Source: Solirubrobacteraceae bacterium (GTDB lineage Bacteria > Actinomycetota > Thermoleophilia > Solirubrobacterales > Solirubrobacteraceae). From it: 64,000 bases of DNA. Below the pieces are notes generated by a model. The model did no database searches and was not told the DNA's origin. It saw only the letters and a program-made list of their open reading frames with translations. The position numbers were made by a program, and so were the translations under genes. Positions 32,235 to 42,309 of this stretch are shown piece after piece (the stretch's first letter is position 1; the number at the start of each line of letters is the position of its first letter). The stretch covers positions 186,001-250,000 of the forward strand of contig JAUJOT010000006.1 in NCBI GenBank assembly GCA_030447505.1, read 5' to 3'.

Positions 32235-33348
32235 ATGGCGTCTGATCATCTTGACCAAAGGCTGCTGCGTGCGCGCGCTCGTCCAGCGACTGAGCCCCCG
32301 CGCCGGTTCGACGCGGACGACCTGGCGCGCCTTGACCGAGGCCTGCGGCGCAGGCTCTGCGAGGTGGTCTTGACCGAGGCCGGCGCGCGCCTCGTCGATT
32401 TCCGGGCGCCCGCGGCACACGACGAGCTGCTGCTGCGCGTCACGCCGCTCTGGACCCGTCGCACGGTGCGCGTCCGGATCGCGGCTCGCCCGGTCGATCA
32501 GCCGGCGCTCGATCGCCTCGCGGTCCGCGTTAGCGAGGCCGGCGATGTCGAAGGGGTGATGATCGCCGCCCACGGCCTCGACGAGCCGTGCGTGCCGCAC
32601 GGCGTGGTGCGATTGATCGAGCCTGAGGAGCTGATCGCCCGGCTGCAGCGCTCGGCATTGATCGCCTGGCCCGGGCGCAAGCCGGAACTGGCATTCGAGC
32701 GATCGGCGGTCGCTCGTCAGGTGACACGAGGGGCGACGACGCTCGATCCCGTCGGGATCCGCTGGCTGCCCGTGCTTGCGCTCGACGAGTTGCCTACCGA
32801 GATCGCCGACCTCGGTGAGGCGCCGCAGGACGTCCTCGAGCGTACGGCCTTCCCGGCTGCTCACGTCGGTGTTCCGCTTCGGCGGCGAGCGCTTCCGAGA
32901 GTCGCAGCGCGGGACAGGCGCCCCCGACGCGGTGCTTCGCTGGCCGGCCGGCAGCGCAGTGCGCGACGCGGCGATCGTGGAGTGCATCGCCGCCGCCGGC
33001 GGCTACGCGATGGACGCCGACGATGAGCTGCGGTTCGCGGCCTACGTGGAGGCTCTCCGTGACGGCGTCGCCGAGGCTGGCTGCGAGATCGCGTTCCTGA
33101 TCGTGATCTCGTCCGACTTTCCCGGCCCGCGCGGCGGTCGCCATCCCTTCCGCCGCCGAGCGGAGTCGCTGGCGCAGCGCGTCGGCGTGACGCTCGTGTA
33201 CGTGCGGGCCGTCGACCTCGCGCGCCTGGCCGTCGCGGTCGAGGCCAGCGAGCTGCCGCTCGCCGCGCGCGAGGCGCTGCCGTGGTCGCAGATCCTGTCC
33301 GCCGGCATGCTGCGCTTCGAGGATCTCGAGCGGCTGCTGCAGACCTGA
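32235..33348 (+). pseudogene. Mrr-like plus FokI-like nuclease-fold protein, interrupted by a +1 frameshift
   Basis: From ATG 32235 (MASDHLDQRLLRARARP) one frame runs to ERTAF, and the next frame continues RLLTSVFRFGGERFRES. One extra C in CCC at 32852-32854 explains the break; without it a 370-residue protein is restored. The N-terminal part (about 30-150) resembles an Mrr-type restriction-endonuclease fold (VEGVMIAAHGLDEPCVPHGV, VVRLIEPEELIARL), but where Mrr has QxK it reads VRIAAR. The C-terminal part resembles the FokI cleavage domain (see 32869). Both catalytic lysines seem lost, so a DNA-binding or structural role, or decay, is likely. Left unshifted, the first frame would continue as an Arg-rich peptide to a stop at 33026. 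Confidence 0.55.
32869..33348 (+). CDS. C-terminal FokI-like PD-(D/E)xK domain, readable alone from a GTG
   Basis: A 159-residue frame starting at GTG 32869 (VFRFGGERFRESQRGTGAPD). Compared by eye with the FokI nuclease domain: APDAVLRW aligns with KPDGAIYT (Asp20 here, Asp450 in FokI), IVECIAAAGGYAMDADDEL aligns with IVDTKAYSGGYNLPIGQAD, AFLIVISSDFPG aligns with FKFLFVSGHFKG, and the end ILSAGMLRFEDLERLL aligns with IKAGTLTLEEVRRKF. Glu38 replaces Asp467 acceptably, but the catalytic Lys469 is Ile40, so DNA cleavage is not expected. It may be translated only as part of the longer protein. Confidence 0.5.
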   Translation: MFRFGGERFRESQRGTGAPDAVLRWPAGSAVRDAAIVECIAAAGGYAMDADDELRFAAYVEALRDGVAEAGCEIAFLIVISSDFPGPRGGRHPFRRRAESLAQRVGVTLVYVRAVDLARLAVAVEASELPLAAREALPWSQILSAGMLRFEDLERLLQT

Positions 33349-33408
33349 TCGCGGATCGACGGCGCGCGCGATCGCGCAAGCGGACCTTGTAGCGTTCCGC
33401 CTTCACAC

Positions 33409-34869
<1,461 letters not shown>

Positions 34870-34880
34870 GGCTCAGGACC

Positions 34881-34901
34881 GGGTGCGCTGACAGCGCACC
34901 C
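34881..34901 (+). terminator. thiC terminator
   Basis: GGGTGCGCT, loop GAC, AGCGCACCC: a perfect 9-bp stem 12 bp after the thiC stop. The remaining 127 bp to the convergent RnfD-like gene show nothing else. Confidence 0.75.
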
Positions 34902-35028
34902 TCGATCGGTTGATGCCGCCGGCGCCGCGCCCTGTGTCGAGCCCGTCGGCGCGTCGCTGAGGGCGGCCGGGCGCAGCGCGGTCGACGACGAAGCCGGTGA
35001 TCGGAGTTCGCCGCGGCGGCTGCCGTGG

Positions 35029-36159
35029 CTATTGCGCGTTGCGTGGTCCGGCCATGCCGCGTTCGATCAGGATGAGGTCGTCGTTGGCGGTGAGCGTCGC
35101 GGTGCCCACGGACGCGCTCAGGACGATGAGGGCGACCGCGACGCTGGCCGGGCGCTGGACGGCGGTGCGCCAGCGTGCCGAGAGCGCCGGTGGGTCGGTG
35201 CCGGCTGGCGCTTCGGCTGCCTCGCGCCCGCGGAGCCGCGTCGCGGCTTCGATCAGCGGCACGAACGCGCAGGCGATCGTGAGGCTCGCGAGGATCGCGA
35301 CCTTGATGCCGTATTCCGTCGGCTGGAAGAACACGAGTGCGGCGGCGACGAGGGCGGTCGCGGCGCCGTAGACGATCCGGGCAGCAGGCAGCCTGGGAGC
35401 GGTCGCGGGGTCGGACATCATGAAGAAGACGAAGATCAGGAGCTCCGGGGACGTGCAGATGTGCAGCCAGTAGTTGATCCCACTGATCGTGTCGGCCTCC
35501 CAGATCGCGACGAAGCTGCGGCCGCTCGCGGCGAACAACGCGATCAGCAGCGTGAACGGGGCGAGGAACGAGAGCGCCATCGGCAGCATCCGGACGGCGC
35601 GGAGGACCCAGACGGCGCCGAACGCGATGACGACGAGCGCCGCGATGACGGGCGCCTCGAGCGGACCCCAGTAGAGGTACTGGGGGAACACGTGCAAGGG
35701 CCCGACGACGAGCAGCACCCAGACGAGGCCGACGTTGGACGGGTTGAAGCGGTGGCGCCCACCGGGGCGCACGAAGTACTTCACGAGCAGCGCGACGCTG
35801 GCGGCGAGCAGAAACCACTCGATGCCGTGCAGGCTCCACCAATCGCCGTGCTTGGTGCCCGACGCGCGCAGGATGAACGCGATGCTGTTGCCGGTCAGCA
35901 GCGCGCTCGCAGGCCAGGCGAGGACCCCCTGTCGCCAGAGCGTCACCGACGTGTCGACGACCGCGCAGAAGCCGATCGTGACGAGGATCTGGGCGATCGA
36001 CAGCTTGAAGTCCAGCACCGTCTGGCCGAGGACCTGCAGCATCACGATCACCGCCGAGAGCTTCAGGCGCGGATCGCCGAGCTTGGGCAGGATCACCGGG
36101 ATCCTGCGCCTGCCGAGCACAAGCTGCGGCGCAGACGGCAGTGCGGTCGCGGCCGTCAC
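35029..36159 (-). CDS. RnfD/NqrB-like integral membrane protein (third gene of DM13 operon)
   Basis: A 376-residue protein with about ten helices. RHRFNPSNVGLVW (135-147), EADTISGINYW (221-231) and FFMMSDPATAPRLPAARIVYG (245-265) match in order the conserved blocks of RnfD/NqrB (RHxFNPAxxG, DGxSGATPL, MxTDPVTSP). RnfD and NqrB carry FMN on the Thr of SGAT and move electrons or ions in membrane complexes. Here the block reads SGIN, so covalent flavin attachment is not expected. Enediyne-cluster UnbU proteins are another RnfD-like group. The GTG start overlaps the MFS stop (GTGA, 36159-36156). No other Rnf/Nqr subunit is nearby. Confidence 0.78.
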   Translation of the reverse strand: MTAATALPSAPQLVLGRRRIPVILPKLGDPRLKLSAVIVMLQVLGQTVLDFKLSIAQILVTIGFCAVVDTSVTLWRQGVLAWPASALLTGNSIAFILRASGTKHGDWWSLHGIEWFLLAASVALLVKYFVRPGGRHRFNPSNVGLVWVLLVVGPLHVFPQYLYWGPLEAPVIAALVVIAFGAVWVLRAVRMLPMALSFLAPFTLLIALFAASGRSFVAIWEADTISGINYWLHICTSPELLIFVFFMMSDPATAPRLPAARIVYGAATALVAAALVFFQPTEYGIKVAILASLTIACAFVPLIEAATRLRGREAAEAPAGTDPPALSARWRTAVQRPASVAVALIVLSASVGTATLTANDDLILIERGMAGPRNAQ

Positions 36160-37820
36160 GGCTGTGCTCCGACGGGCGCCGCGACCTCGAACTCCTGTGC
36201 GGTGATCTCCTCGAGCCGGCGCTTGCGCGTCTCGATCCCGAAGGCGGCTGCGGCAAGCGCGGCGAGCGCCATCGGGATCGCTCCGATGAGCGCCGTACCC
36301 GTGATCGTCGGGGGGGCGAGCGCGGCCACGACGATCGCGATGATGACGACGCCGCCGGCCTTGCTCGCCGCTGCGGCGAGTCCGGATCCGCGCGCTCGGA
36401 TGCGCGTCGGGTAGACCTCGGCGCTGTAGGCGGCCAGCACGGCCACCATCGAGCTGATCCCCCAGATCGGGACGACGAGCAGCGCGTTGAGCAGGGTGCG
36501 GTCGTCGGCGACAGCGTCACCGGCGACGGCGAACGCGAAAAGCGCCGCTGCCGTGAGGCCGGCGAGCAGGACGATCGTCTTCTTGCTGCTCCAGAACCCG
36601 TAGAGCCACGCGATCAGGAAGTTCAGCGGAAAGCCGATCAGCGCTGAATCACGCAGGATGCGATCGGCGCTGACCTCGGTGTAGCCGAGGCTGCGCAGGT
36701 TCGTGGGGATCCAGAGCTGAAAGCCAAAGCTGACGAGGCCGATTGCCAGGGCGAGCAGTACGACCACGGCGGTCGGCCGCCACAGCGGCCGCTGGAAGAG
36801 CTGCATGAAGCCGGATCTCACGCGCTCTTCGACGGCGAGATCGGCTTGCTCGTCGGGCACGAGCTCCGCGCCGTAGCGCGCCATCACTGCGCGTGCTTCC
36901 TCGCGGCGCCCGTGGGCGAGCAGGAAGCGCGGTGACTCGGGGATCCAGCGGTTGAGGACGATCAGCGCCAGCCCCGTCGGAAGCCCTATCAGCCACAGGA
37001 TCCGCCAGCTGTACTCGGGCACGAGTGTCGCCGAAAGCCAGCTCGTGACGATGTACGCCCCGGCGACGTCACCCCCGATGAGCACCATCAGCCAGCCGCG
37101 GTGACGGGCCGGGATCGTCTCGGCGATGAGCGTGAAGACGATCGGGAGCATGCCGCCGACGCCGAGGCCCATCACGAAGCACATCACGAGGTTGAGCTCG
37201 TAGGAGGGCATCGACCCGCAGATCGCGGTGGCCACGAACAACACCCCCGCCAGCAGGATCGACGCGCGGCGGCCGATGCGATCTCCGAGCCATCCCCACG
37301 ACAGCGACCCGATCACGGTGCCGGCGATTCCCGCCAGCGGCAGGAGCGCGGCCGGAGGATGGCCTGTCGGGTTGCTCGGCGACTTCATGCCGTATTCGGC
37401 GGCGAATCCCGGCACCACGAACGCAAGCGTCGTCGGCTTCATCACGTCGATCGTCACCGCAGCGGCCATGACGAGCAGCAGACCGACGTGCGCCCCGCGG
37501 ATCTTGGCGTCGTCGAGCGCCCTGACCGACACGCGGTCGCTGCTGCCATCCCCTACCCCGGCCCGCGGAAACAACCCGTACGCGGTCAGGCCCAATCCGG
37601 CGAAGATCAGGATCATGCCGATGAGCATCGGCGCGTCGAGGCCCATGCCGGCGAGTCGATAGCCGTCGTCGGCGGCCTGTAGGTACATCGGCAGGTGCAG
37701 GAGGACGCCGACGGTCACGGCGGCGACCCCCGCCCATGCCACGCGCTCGCGCCGCGAGATCCGCCCTGACGCGACTGCGGCGCCCGACACGACGGCGTCG
37801 ACGCGCTCCGGACCGCTCAC
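36156..37820 (-). CDS. MFS transporter with two extra N-terminal helices (second gene of DM13 operon)
   Basis: A 554-residue protein. Two helices (about 15-35 and 48-66) precede a standard 12-helix MFS body of the metabolite:H+ symporter type: WGWLGDRIGRRASILLAGVL is motif A, RHRGWLMVLIGGD and PESPRFLLAHGRREEARAVM are typical loop motifs, and SAEVYPTRIRARGSGLA is the second-half signature. The substrate is not predictable. The GTG start at 37820 overlaps the DM13 stop (GTGA) and the stop overlaps the next start, so all three genes are coupled. Confidence 0.85.
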   Translation of the reverse strand: MSGPERVDAVVSGAAVASGRISRRERVAWAGVAAVTVGVLLHLPMYLQAADDGYRLAGMGLDAPMLIGMILIFAGLGLTAYGLFPRAGVGDGSSDRVSVRALDDAKIRGAHVGLLLVMAAAVTIDVMKPTTLAFVVPGFAAEYGMKSPSNPTGHPPAALLPLAGIAGTVIGSLSWGWLGDRIGRRASILLAGVLFVATAICGSMPSYELNLVMCFVMGLGVGGMLPIVFTLIAETIPARHRGWLMVLIGGDVAGAYIVTSWLSATLVPEYSWRILWLIGLPTGLALIVLNRWIPESPRFLLAHGRREEARAVMARYGAELVPDEQADLAVEERVRSGFMQLFQRPLWRPTAVVVLLALAIGLVSFGFQLWIPTNLRSLGYTEVSADRILRDSALIGFPLNFLIAWLYGFWSSKKTIVLLAGLTAAALFAFAVAGDAVADDRTLLNALLVVPIWGISSMVAVLAAYSAEVYPTRIRARGSGLAAAASKAGGVVIIAIVVAALAPPTITGTALIGAIPMALAALAAAAFGIETRKRRLEEITAQEFEVAAPVGAQP

Positions 37821-38758
37821 CGGGGGGGCTTGAGCGTCGCGCCCGCGTACGCGCTGAGGAGGTTCTGGCACCACAACACGACGGAGCGATAGCGGCTCGG
37901 GTCGACGCCCTTCGGCAGCATGAAGTTCATCGATCCGGTCGTCGTTTCGAGCATTTGCACGAACGCCGCCGGGGCGCTGCGGTACTGGCGCGTCGTGCCC
38001 GGCGCGCGCAGCGGGCTCAAGCGGATCTCGAGGTCGATGTTCGGGGTGACGTAGAAGTCGTCGAGTCGCAGCGCGTGCCGGCCATTGGGCAGCCGGTAGA
38101 TCGTCACCCGTCCGGTGCCGACCTGATCGATCCGATAGAAGCGCCCGGTCGAGAGCCTGCTGGCGCCAGGCGCGGTCATCGCAGGCAGCGGCGGCTCGGT
38201 GAGCGGCACGTCGACCTGCTGCTCGACTTGCATCTGCCAGCGTCCGCCGGCGGTGATCGTCAGCGGACCTGCCGGCTTCGCGACCAGCTCAACAGTCTTG
38301 CGCGCCGGGCAGCGCGCCTCGATCAGCGGCTTTGCTGCGCCGCTCGTCGCGACGGCGAACCTCCCCGACGTGCAGTTCCACTTCATGCGCCATTGAATCG
38401 CGTCGTCGCGGATCCTGGGCGCAACCGTCGTCTGTCCCGCCGCGCCGCGGAACCGTTCGACCTGCTGCCACCACGGCTGGGAGCGCAGCACGGTCCGCTG
38501 CGTGGCGGCCTCAGGTGAGTCCGTGACGACCCGGCTGAAGGCGGACGCGCGCAGGGGTGCCGCGGCTGAGCCGAACAGCGCTTCGCGCGTCCCGAAGAGG
38601 TCGCTGCCGACAACAAAGCTCGCTGCCAGCAGAAGCAATCCCAACCCCGTGCCGAGAACCCGCACCGGAGCGGGCGCGCGACCTGCCGGCCTCTGCAGAT
38701 CGCGGGCTCGATCCGGCACATCCTTGGCAGTGCTGCTCTTCGCGAGGTCTACGCCCAC
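37817..38758 (-). CDS. Membrane-anchored DM13-domain protein (first gene of operon)
   Basis: A 313-residue protein. A basic N-terminus and one membrane segment (about 34-52) place the rest outside the cell. A middle region of about 130 residues (with two Cys, WNCTSG and EARCPARK) is unassigned. Residues about 200-313 form an electron-transfer DM13 domain: TGRFYRIDQVGTGRVTIYRL, HALRLDDFYVTPNIDLEIRL and SVVLWCQNLLSAYAGATL, the last carrying the conserved Cys. DM13 domains are proposed to take part in extracellular redox reactions. GTG start at 38758. Confidence 0.8.
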   Translation of the reverse strand: MGVDLAKSSTAKDVPDRARDLQRPAGRAPAPVRVLGTGLGLLLLAASFVVGSDLFGTREALFGSAAAPLRASAFSRVVTDSPEAATQRTVLRSQPWWQQVERFRGAAGQTTVAPRIRDDAIQWRMKWNCTSGRFAVATSGAAKPLIEARCPARKTVELVAKPAGPLTITAGGRWQMQVEQQVDVPLTEPPLPAMTAPGASRLSTGRFYRIDQVGTGRVTIYRLPNGRHALRLDDFYVTPNIDLEIRLSPLRAPGTTRQYRSAPAAFVQMLETTTGSMNFMLPKGVDPSRYRSVVLWCQNLLSAYAGATLKPPR

Positions 38759-38898
38759 GGCTCGCTCGCATCCGATCCCGGCCGCTGTCTGCGCGCAGCC
38801 GCCCCAGTGAGGTTCACCATGATGTTCGCTCCGCCGGCATCATCACTACCTGTGCGCAGCATAGAGCGGCGCGTCGCAGCAATCGTCCAGCAGCCACA

Positions 38899-38915
38899 GC
38901 GCGCTCGCAGCGCGC
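38899..38915 (-). terminator. Candidate terminator downstream of rnr
   Basis: GCGCGCT, loop CGC, AGCGCGC: a perfect 7-bp stem 60 bp beyond the rnr stop and upstream of the DM13 gene. Confidence 0.45.
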
Positions 38916-38974
38916 GACCCGCGGCGAGGCGACCGCTCGGCACGGAGCCGACGCGCTGGCCGTAGCCGACGTCC

Positions 38975-40807
38975 TCAGGGCGCCTCGACCTCGACCAGCA
39001 CGAGGTCGACGCGCCCGCGCGCGGTCTCGACGCGCTCGACCTTCACGCGCAGCGGATCGCCGAGGCGGATCGTCTGCCCGCTGCGCTCGCCGGTCAGGAT
39101 CGTGCCCTCCTCGTTGAGCTCCCACCAGTCCCCGCGCAGCCGGCGGACCGGCAGCAGCCCCTCGTGGCCGCCCGCGAAGCGGACGAACGCGCCGGCGCCG
39201 ATGAGGCCCGTCACCTCGCCGTCGAACTGCTGGTCGAAGCCGTTCTCGAACAGCTCGCGCTCGAGCAGGAACGCGCGCGCGATGCGGTCGGCCATGCGCT
39301 CGATCGCCATCGCGTCGCGCTCGCGCGAGGACGACCAGCTGCCGGTCTCCTCGAGCTCGGACGAGCGCGGCGCCTCCTCCCCCGCGCCGACGGCGGACAG
39401 CAACGCGCGGTGCGCGACGAGGTCGGGGTAGCGCCGGATCGGCGACGTGAAGTGCGAGTAGTGCGTCAGGCCGAGGCCGGCGTGGCCGAGGTTCTTCGGG
39501 CTGTAGTAGGCCTGCTTGAGCGCGCGCAGCACGAGGAAGGTCAGTGCCTCGTGGCCGTGGCCGGTGCGCGCGGTGTGCTGCGCGACGGCGCGCGAGCAGG
39601 CCGCGATCACCTCCGCCGCCTCGGACGGCGTCATGTGCTCGCGCAGCGGCGGCGTCGCGACGTCGAGCGACGCGAGCTGCTGCACGAGCCGCAGCGCCTT
39701 GTCGCCGTCGGGCTTCTCGTGCACCCGGTACAGCGTCGGGACGGCCCGCTCTGCCAGCAGCCGCGCAACCTGCTCGTTGGCGGCGATCATCAGGTGCTCG
39801 ACCAGCCGGTGCGACTCGGTCTGCTCGCTCGGGCGCGACTCGGCGACGTGGCCGCCCTTGTCGAAGGCGAACTCCGGCTCGCTCGTCTCGAGCTCGAGCG
39901 CGTCCTGGCGCATGCGGCGCTCGTGCAGCGCGGCCGCCACCGCGCGGGCCGCGGCGAGCGGCGCCGCCCACGGCTGCGCCGCCTCCTCCGCGCCGGAGAA
40001 GATGCGGTCGACCTGCTCGTAGTCCAGCCGCGCGTCGGAGCGGATCGTCGAGCGGTAGAACTGCGCGCGCTTGACGTCGGCGCCCCTGAAGTCGAGCTCG
40101 ACCGTGACCGCCGCGCGCTCCTGCAAGGGCACGAGCGAGCAGGCGTCGTTGGACAGCGCCTCGGGCAGCATCGGCTCGACGCGGCCGGGGACGTAGACGC
40201 TCGTCGCGCGGCGCGCGGCCTCGCGGTCGACGAGCGAGCCGGGCCGCACGTAGGCGCTGACGTCGGCGATGTGCACCCAGATCCGCGTGCGCCCGTCGTC
40301 GCGCAGCTCGGCCGAGATCGCATCGTCGAAGTCGCGCGCCGTCACGGGGTCGATCGTGAACGTCGTCAGCGCCGTCAGGTCGCGGCGCGCGAGCTCCGGG
40401 TCCGGGCCGCTGTCGCGCGCCTTCTTCGCGGCCCGCTCGACGGCCGGATCGAAGCGCCGGCGCAGGCCGCGGTCGAGCATCAGCGCCTCGAGCACGTCCG
40501 AGGCGACGTCCGGGCGACCGAGGCTGCGCAGCACCTTCGCGTGCCCGCCCGCGCGCTTACCGGACCCGCCCACCGCGACGAGCACGAGGTCGCCGACGCG
40601 CGTGCGCGAGTCGCGGTCGAGCACCATCCGCCCGCCGCGCTCGAAGAACGGCTCGGCGACGAGGAAGCGCCCGCGCTTGTCGACGGTCGCGACGATGCCC
40701 TCGCTGCTCTGCTGCTCGCGCTGCTGGGGAGCACGAGCGCCGCCGTCGGATCTCGTCGTCGGCGGGCGCTTGCGGTTCGGCTTGGCCGCCGCCTGGCGCT
40801 TGCTCAC
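38975..40807 (-). CDS. rnr: RNase R/VacB-family 3'-5' exoribonuclease
   Basis: A 610-residue RNase II-superfamily enzyme that degrades structured RNA. A basic, disordered N-terminus (SKRQAAAKPNRKRPPTTRSD) is followed by a cold-shock/OB region. The catalytic RNB domain contains TIDPVTARDFDDAISAEL, whose aspartates bind Mg, and VHIADVSAYVRPGS, EPMLPEALSNDACSL and HYSHFTSPIRRYPDLVAHR. An S1 domain closes the protein (GEVTGLIGAGAFVRFAGGHE). The GTG start overlaps the ctpA stop (GTGA). RNase R often works with tmRNA-SmpB, both encoded in this window. Confidence 0.93.
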   Translation of the reverse strand: MSKRQAAAKPNRKRPPTTRSDGGARAPQQREQQSSEGIVATVDKRGRFLVAEPFFERGGRMVLDRDSRTRVGDLVLVAVGGSGKRAGGHAKVLRSLGRPDVASDVLEALMLDRGLRRRFDPAVERAAKKARDSGPDPELARRDLTALTTFTIDPVTARDFDDAISAELRDDGRTRIWVHIADVSAYVRPGSLVDREAARRATSVYVPGRVEPMLPEALSNDACSLVPLQERAAVTVELDFRGADVKRAQFYRSTIRSDARLDYEQVDRIFSGAEEAAQPWAAPLAAARAVAAALHERRMRQDALELETSEPEFAFDKGGHVAESRPSEQTESHRLVEHLMIAANEQVARLLAERAVPTLYRVHEKPDGDKALRLVQQLASLDVATPPLREHMTPSEAAEVIAACSRAVAQHTARTGHGHEALTFLVLRALKQAYYSPKNLGHAGLGLTHYSHFTSPIRRYPDLVAHRALLSAVGAGEEAPRSSELEETGSWSSSRERDAMAIERMADRIARAFLLERELFENGFDQQFDGEVTGLIGAGAFVRFAGGHEGLLPVRRLRGDWWELNEEGTILTGERSGQTIRLGDPLRVKVERVETARGRVDLVLVEVEAP

Positions 40808-42000
40808 AGCTCGGCGGCGAGGACGTCGAGCGCCTCGTCGAGGGCCTCGTCGCGCTTCGTGTCCGGATCGTCCTGCGCGCGCACGTCGGGCTTCAGCCCA
40901 GAGCCGGGCTTCGTCCCCGCGCCGCCGAGGTTGCGCCCGCTGGGCAGGAAGTACTGCCCGACCGTGATGTCCAGTGCGCCGCCGTTGTCGAGCGGCAGGA
41001 TCGCCTGGAAGACGCCCTTGCCGAACGTCCGGGCGCCGACGAGCTTGGCGCGATTCGTGTCCTGCAGCGCGCCCGCGACGATCTCCGCCGCCGACGCCGT
41101 CCCGCCGTCGACGAGGACGACCGTCGGAAGCCTGCCGGCGACCGGCTGGCCGACGGCCTCGAGCCTGCGCTCGCGCACCGCGCGCCCGCGCGTCGTGACG
41201 ATCGGGCCTTCGGCGATGAACATGCTTGCGATCAGCTGCGCCTCGGTGACGAGGCCGCCGCCGTTGGCGCGCAGGTCGAAGACGATCCCCTTCGCGCCGC
41301 GGCGCTTTGCGCGGCGGATCGCCTCGTTCATCTCCACGTGCGCCGTCTCGGGGCCGAACGTCGACAGCGCGATGTAGGCCACGCGCGTGCCGCCGGCATT
41401 GGCGAGCTTCGAGCTGACGACCGGAACGCTGATCCGCGCGCGCGTCACGCGCCTCGTGAAGGTCCGCTCGCCGCGGCGGATCGTCAGCGTCACCGCGGTC
41501 CCCTCCGGGCCCTTGACGAACGCGACGGCGGCATCCTCGGTGAGCCCGGCGAGCGTGTGCCCGGCGGCGCGCGTGATGACGTCGCCGCGCCGCAGGCCGG
41601 CCCGCTTCGCAGGCGACTCCGGGTAGACGGTCTGGATCCGCAGCCCGGCCTTCACGCCGCGCACGCCGGTCCCGATGCCGGAGAACTCGTTGTTGATCGC
41701 CTGGCGGAACGTGGCGTACTCCTTCGGCGAGAAGTACGCCGAGAAGCGATCGTCCAAGTCCTCGACGGCCCCGCCGATCGCCGCGTCGGAGAGCGCTCCG
41801 CGCTCGACCGGCCGGTAGTACTTGTCGTGGATCACGTCGAGCGCCTCGAGCGTGACGCGCCGGTCCTCGGGGCCCGCGAGCGCCTCGGCGACCGGGCCGG
41901 GCAGGAAGCGGGGGTGCGCGCCGAGCCAGATCCCGAGCACGAGCAGGCACGGCGCGAGCACGATCAGCACGACCTTGAGGCTGGGCAGGCGGGAGGGCAC
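40804..42000 (-). CDS. S41-family carboxy-terminal processing protease
   Basis: A 398-residue protein: N-terminal membrane anchor (about 8-27), helical region DVIHDKYYRPVERGALSDAA, PDZ domain (about 100-190, with FSGIGTGVRGV and PAKRAGLRRGDVITR), then the protease core with the Ser303-Lys328 dyad (DGGTASAAEI and ARTFGKGVFQ). It cuts exported proteins near their C-termini. GTG start at 42000. It is coupled to rnr by overlapping stop and start codons. Confidence 0.93.
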   Translation of the reverse strand: MPSRLPSLKVVLIVLAPCLLVLGIWLGAHPRFLPGPVAEALAGPEDRRVTLEALDVIHDKYYRPVERGALSDAAIGGAVEDLDDRFSAYFSPKEYATFRQAINNEFSGIGTGVRGVKAGLRIQTVYPESPAKRAGLRRGDVITRAAGHTLAGLTEDAAVAFVKGPEGTAVTLTIRRGERTFTRRVTRARISVPVVSSKLANAGGTRVAYIALSTFGPETAHVEMNEAIRRAKRRGAKGIVFDLRANGGGLVTEAQLIASMFIAEGPIVTTRGRAVRERRLEAVGQPVAGRLPTVVLVDGGTASAAEIVAGALQDTNRAKLVGARTFGKGVFQAILPLDNGGALDITVGQYFLPSGRNLGGAGTKPGSGLKPDVRAQDDPDTKRDEALDEALDVLAAEL

Positions 42001-42025
42001 GCCCCTACACGGTAGTCGCGCGGGG

Positions 42026-42289
42026 TCAGCGCCAGCGCCGGCGGCGCTCGCGGCGCTCGAGCGAATCGCTGATCAGCCAGAACGTCGGCGGCCAGAGGCC
42101 GACGAAGAGCGCGCGCCGCTCGGCGTTGCCGCGCTCGTCCTGATCGACGGTCTTCGCGCGCATCCAGAGCGCGACGCAGAGCGCGACCGAGCCGATCGAC
42201 AGCGCTTGGAGGTGGTCGCTGCGCAGCCCGACGCGCTGGAGGACCGATGTGAGCATCGCGCCCTTCTTCCCCGGTGTGAGCGCCGTCAT
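42026..42289 (-). CDS. Small membrane protein, hypothetical (87 aa)
   Basis: Not recognised. One or two hydrophobic segments (about 28-43, ALSIGSVALCVALWM, and about 62-73, LFVGLWPPTFWLIS) with a basic tail RRERRRRWR. AAGAAGGG lies just before an internal ATG (42256, MLTSVLQRV), which may be the real start. It is divergent from the DUF1990 pair. Confidence 0.6.
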   Translation of the reverse strand: MTALTPGKKGAMLTSVLQRVGLRSDHLQALSIGSVALCVALWMRAKTVDQDERGNAERRALFVGLWPPTFWLISDSLERRERRRRWR

Positions 42290-42309
42290 GCGACGGGTAC
42301 CCCCGCGAG

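Noticed and set aside
38749-38817. 23-residue frame MVNLTGAAARRQRPGSDASE... as a regulatory leader peptide before the DM13 gene
   Set aside because: It overlaps the DM13 start, but has no clustered rare or regulatory codons, no attenuator hairpin and no ribosome-binding site.
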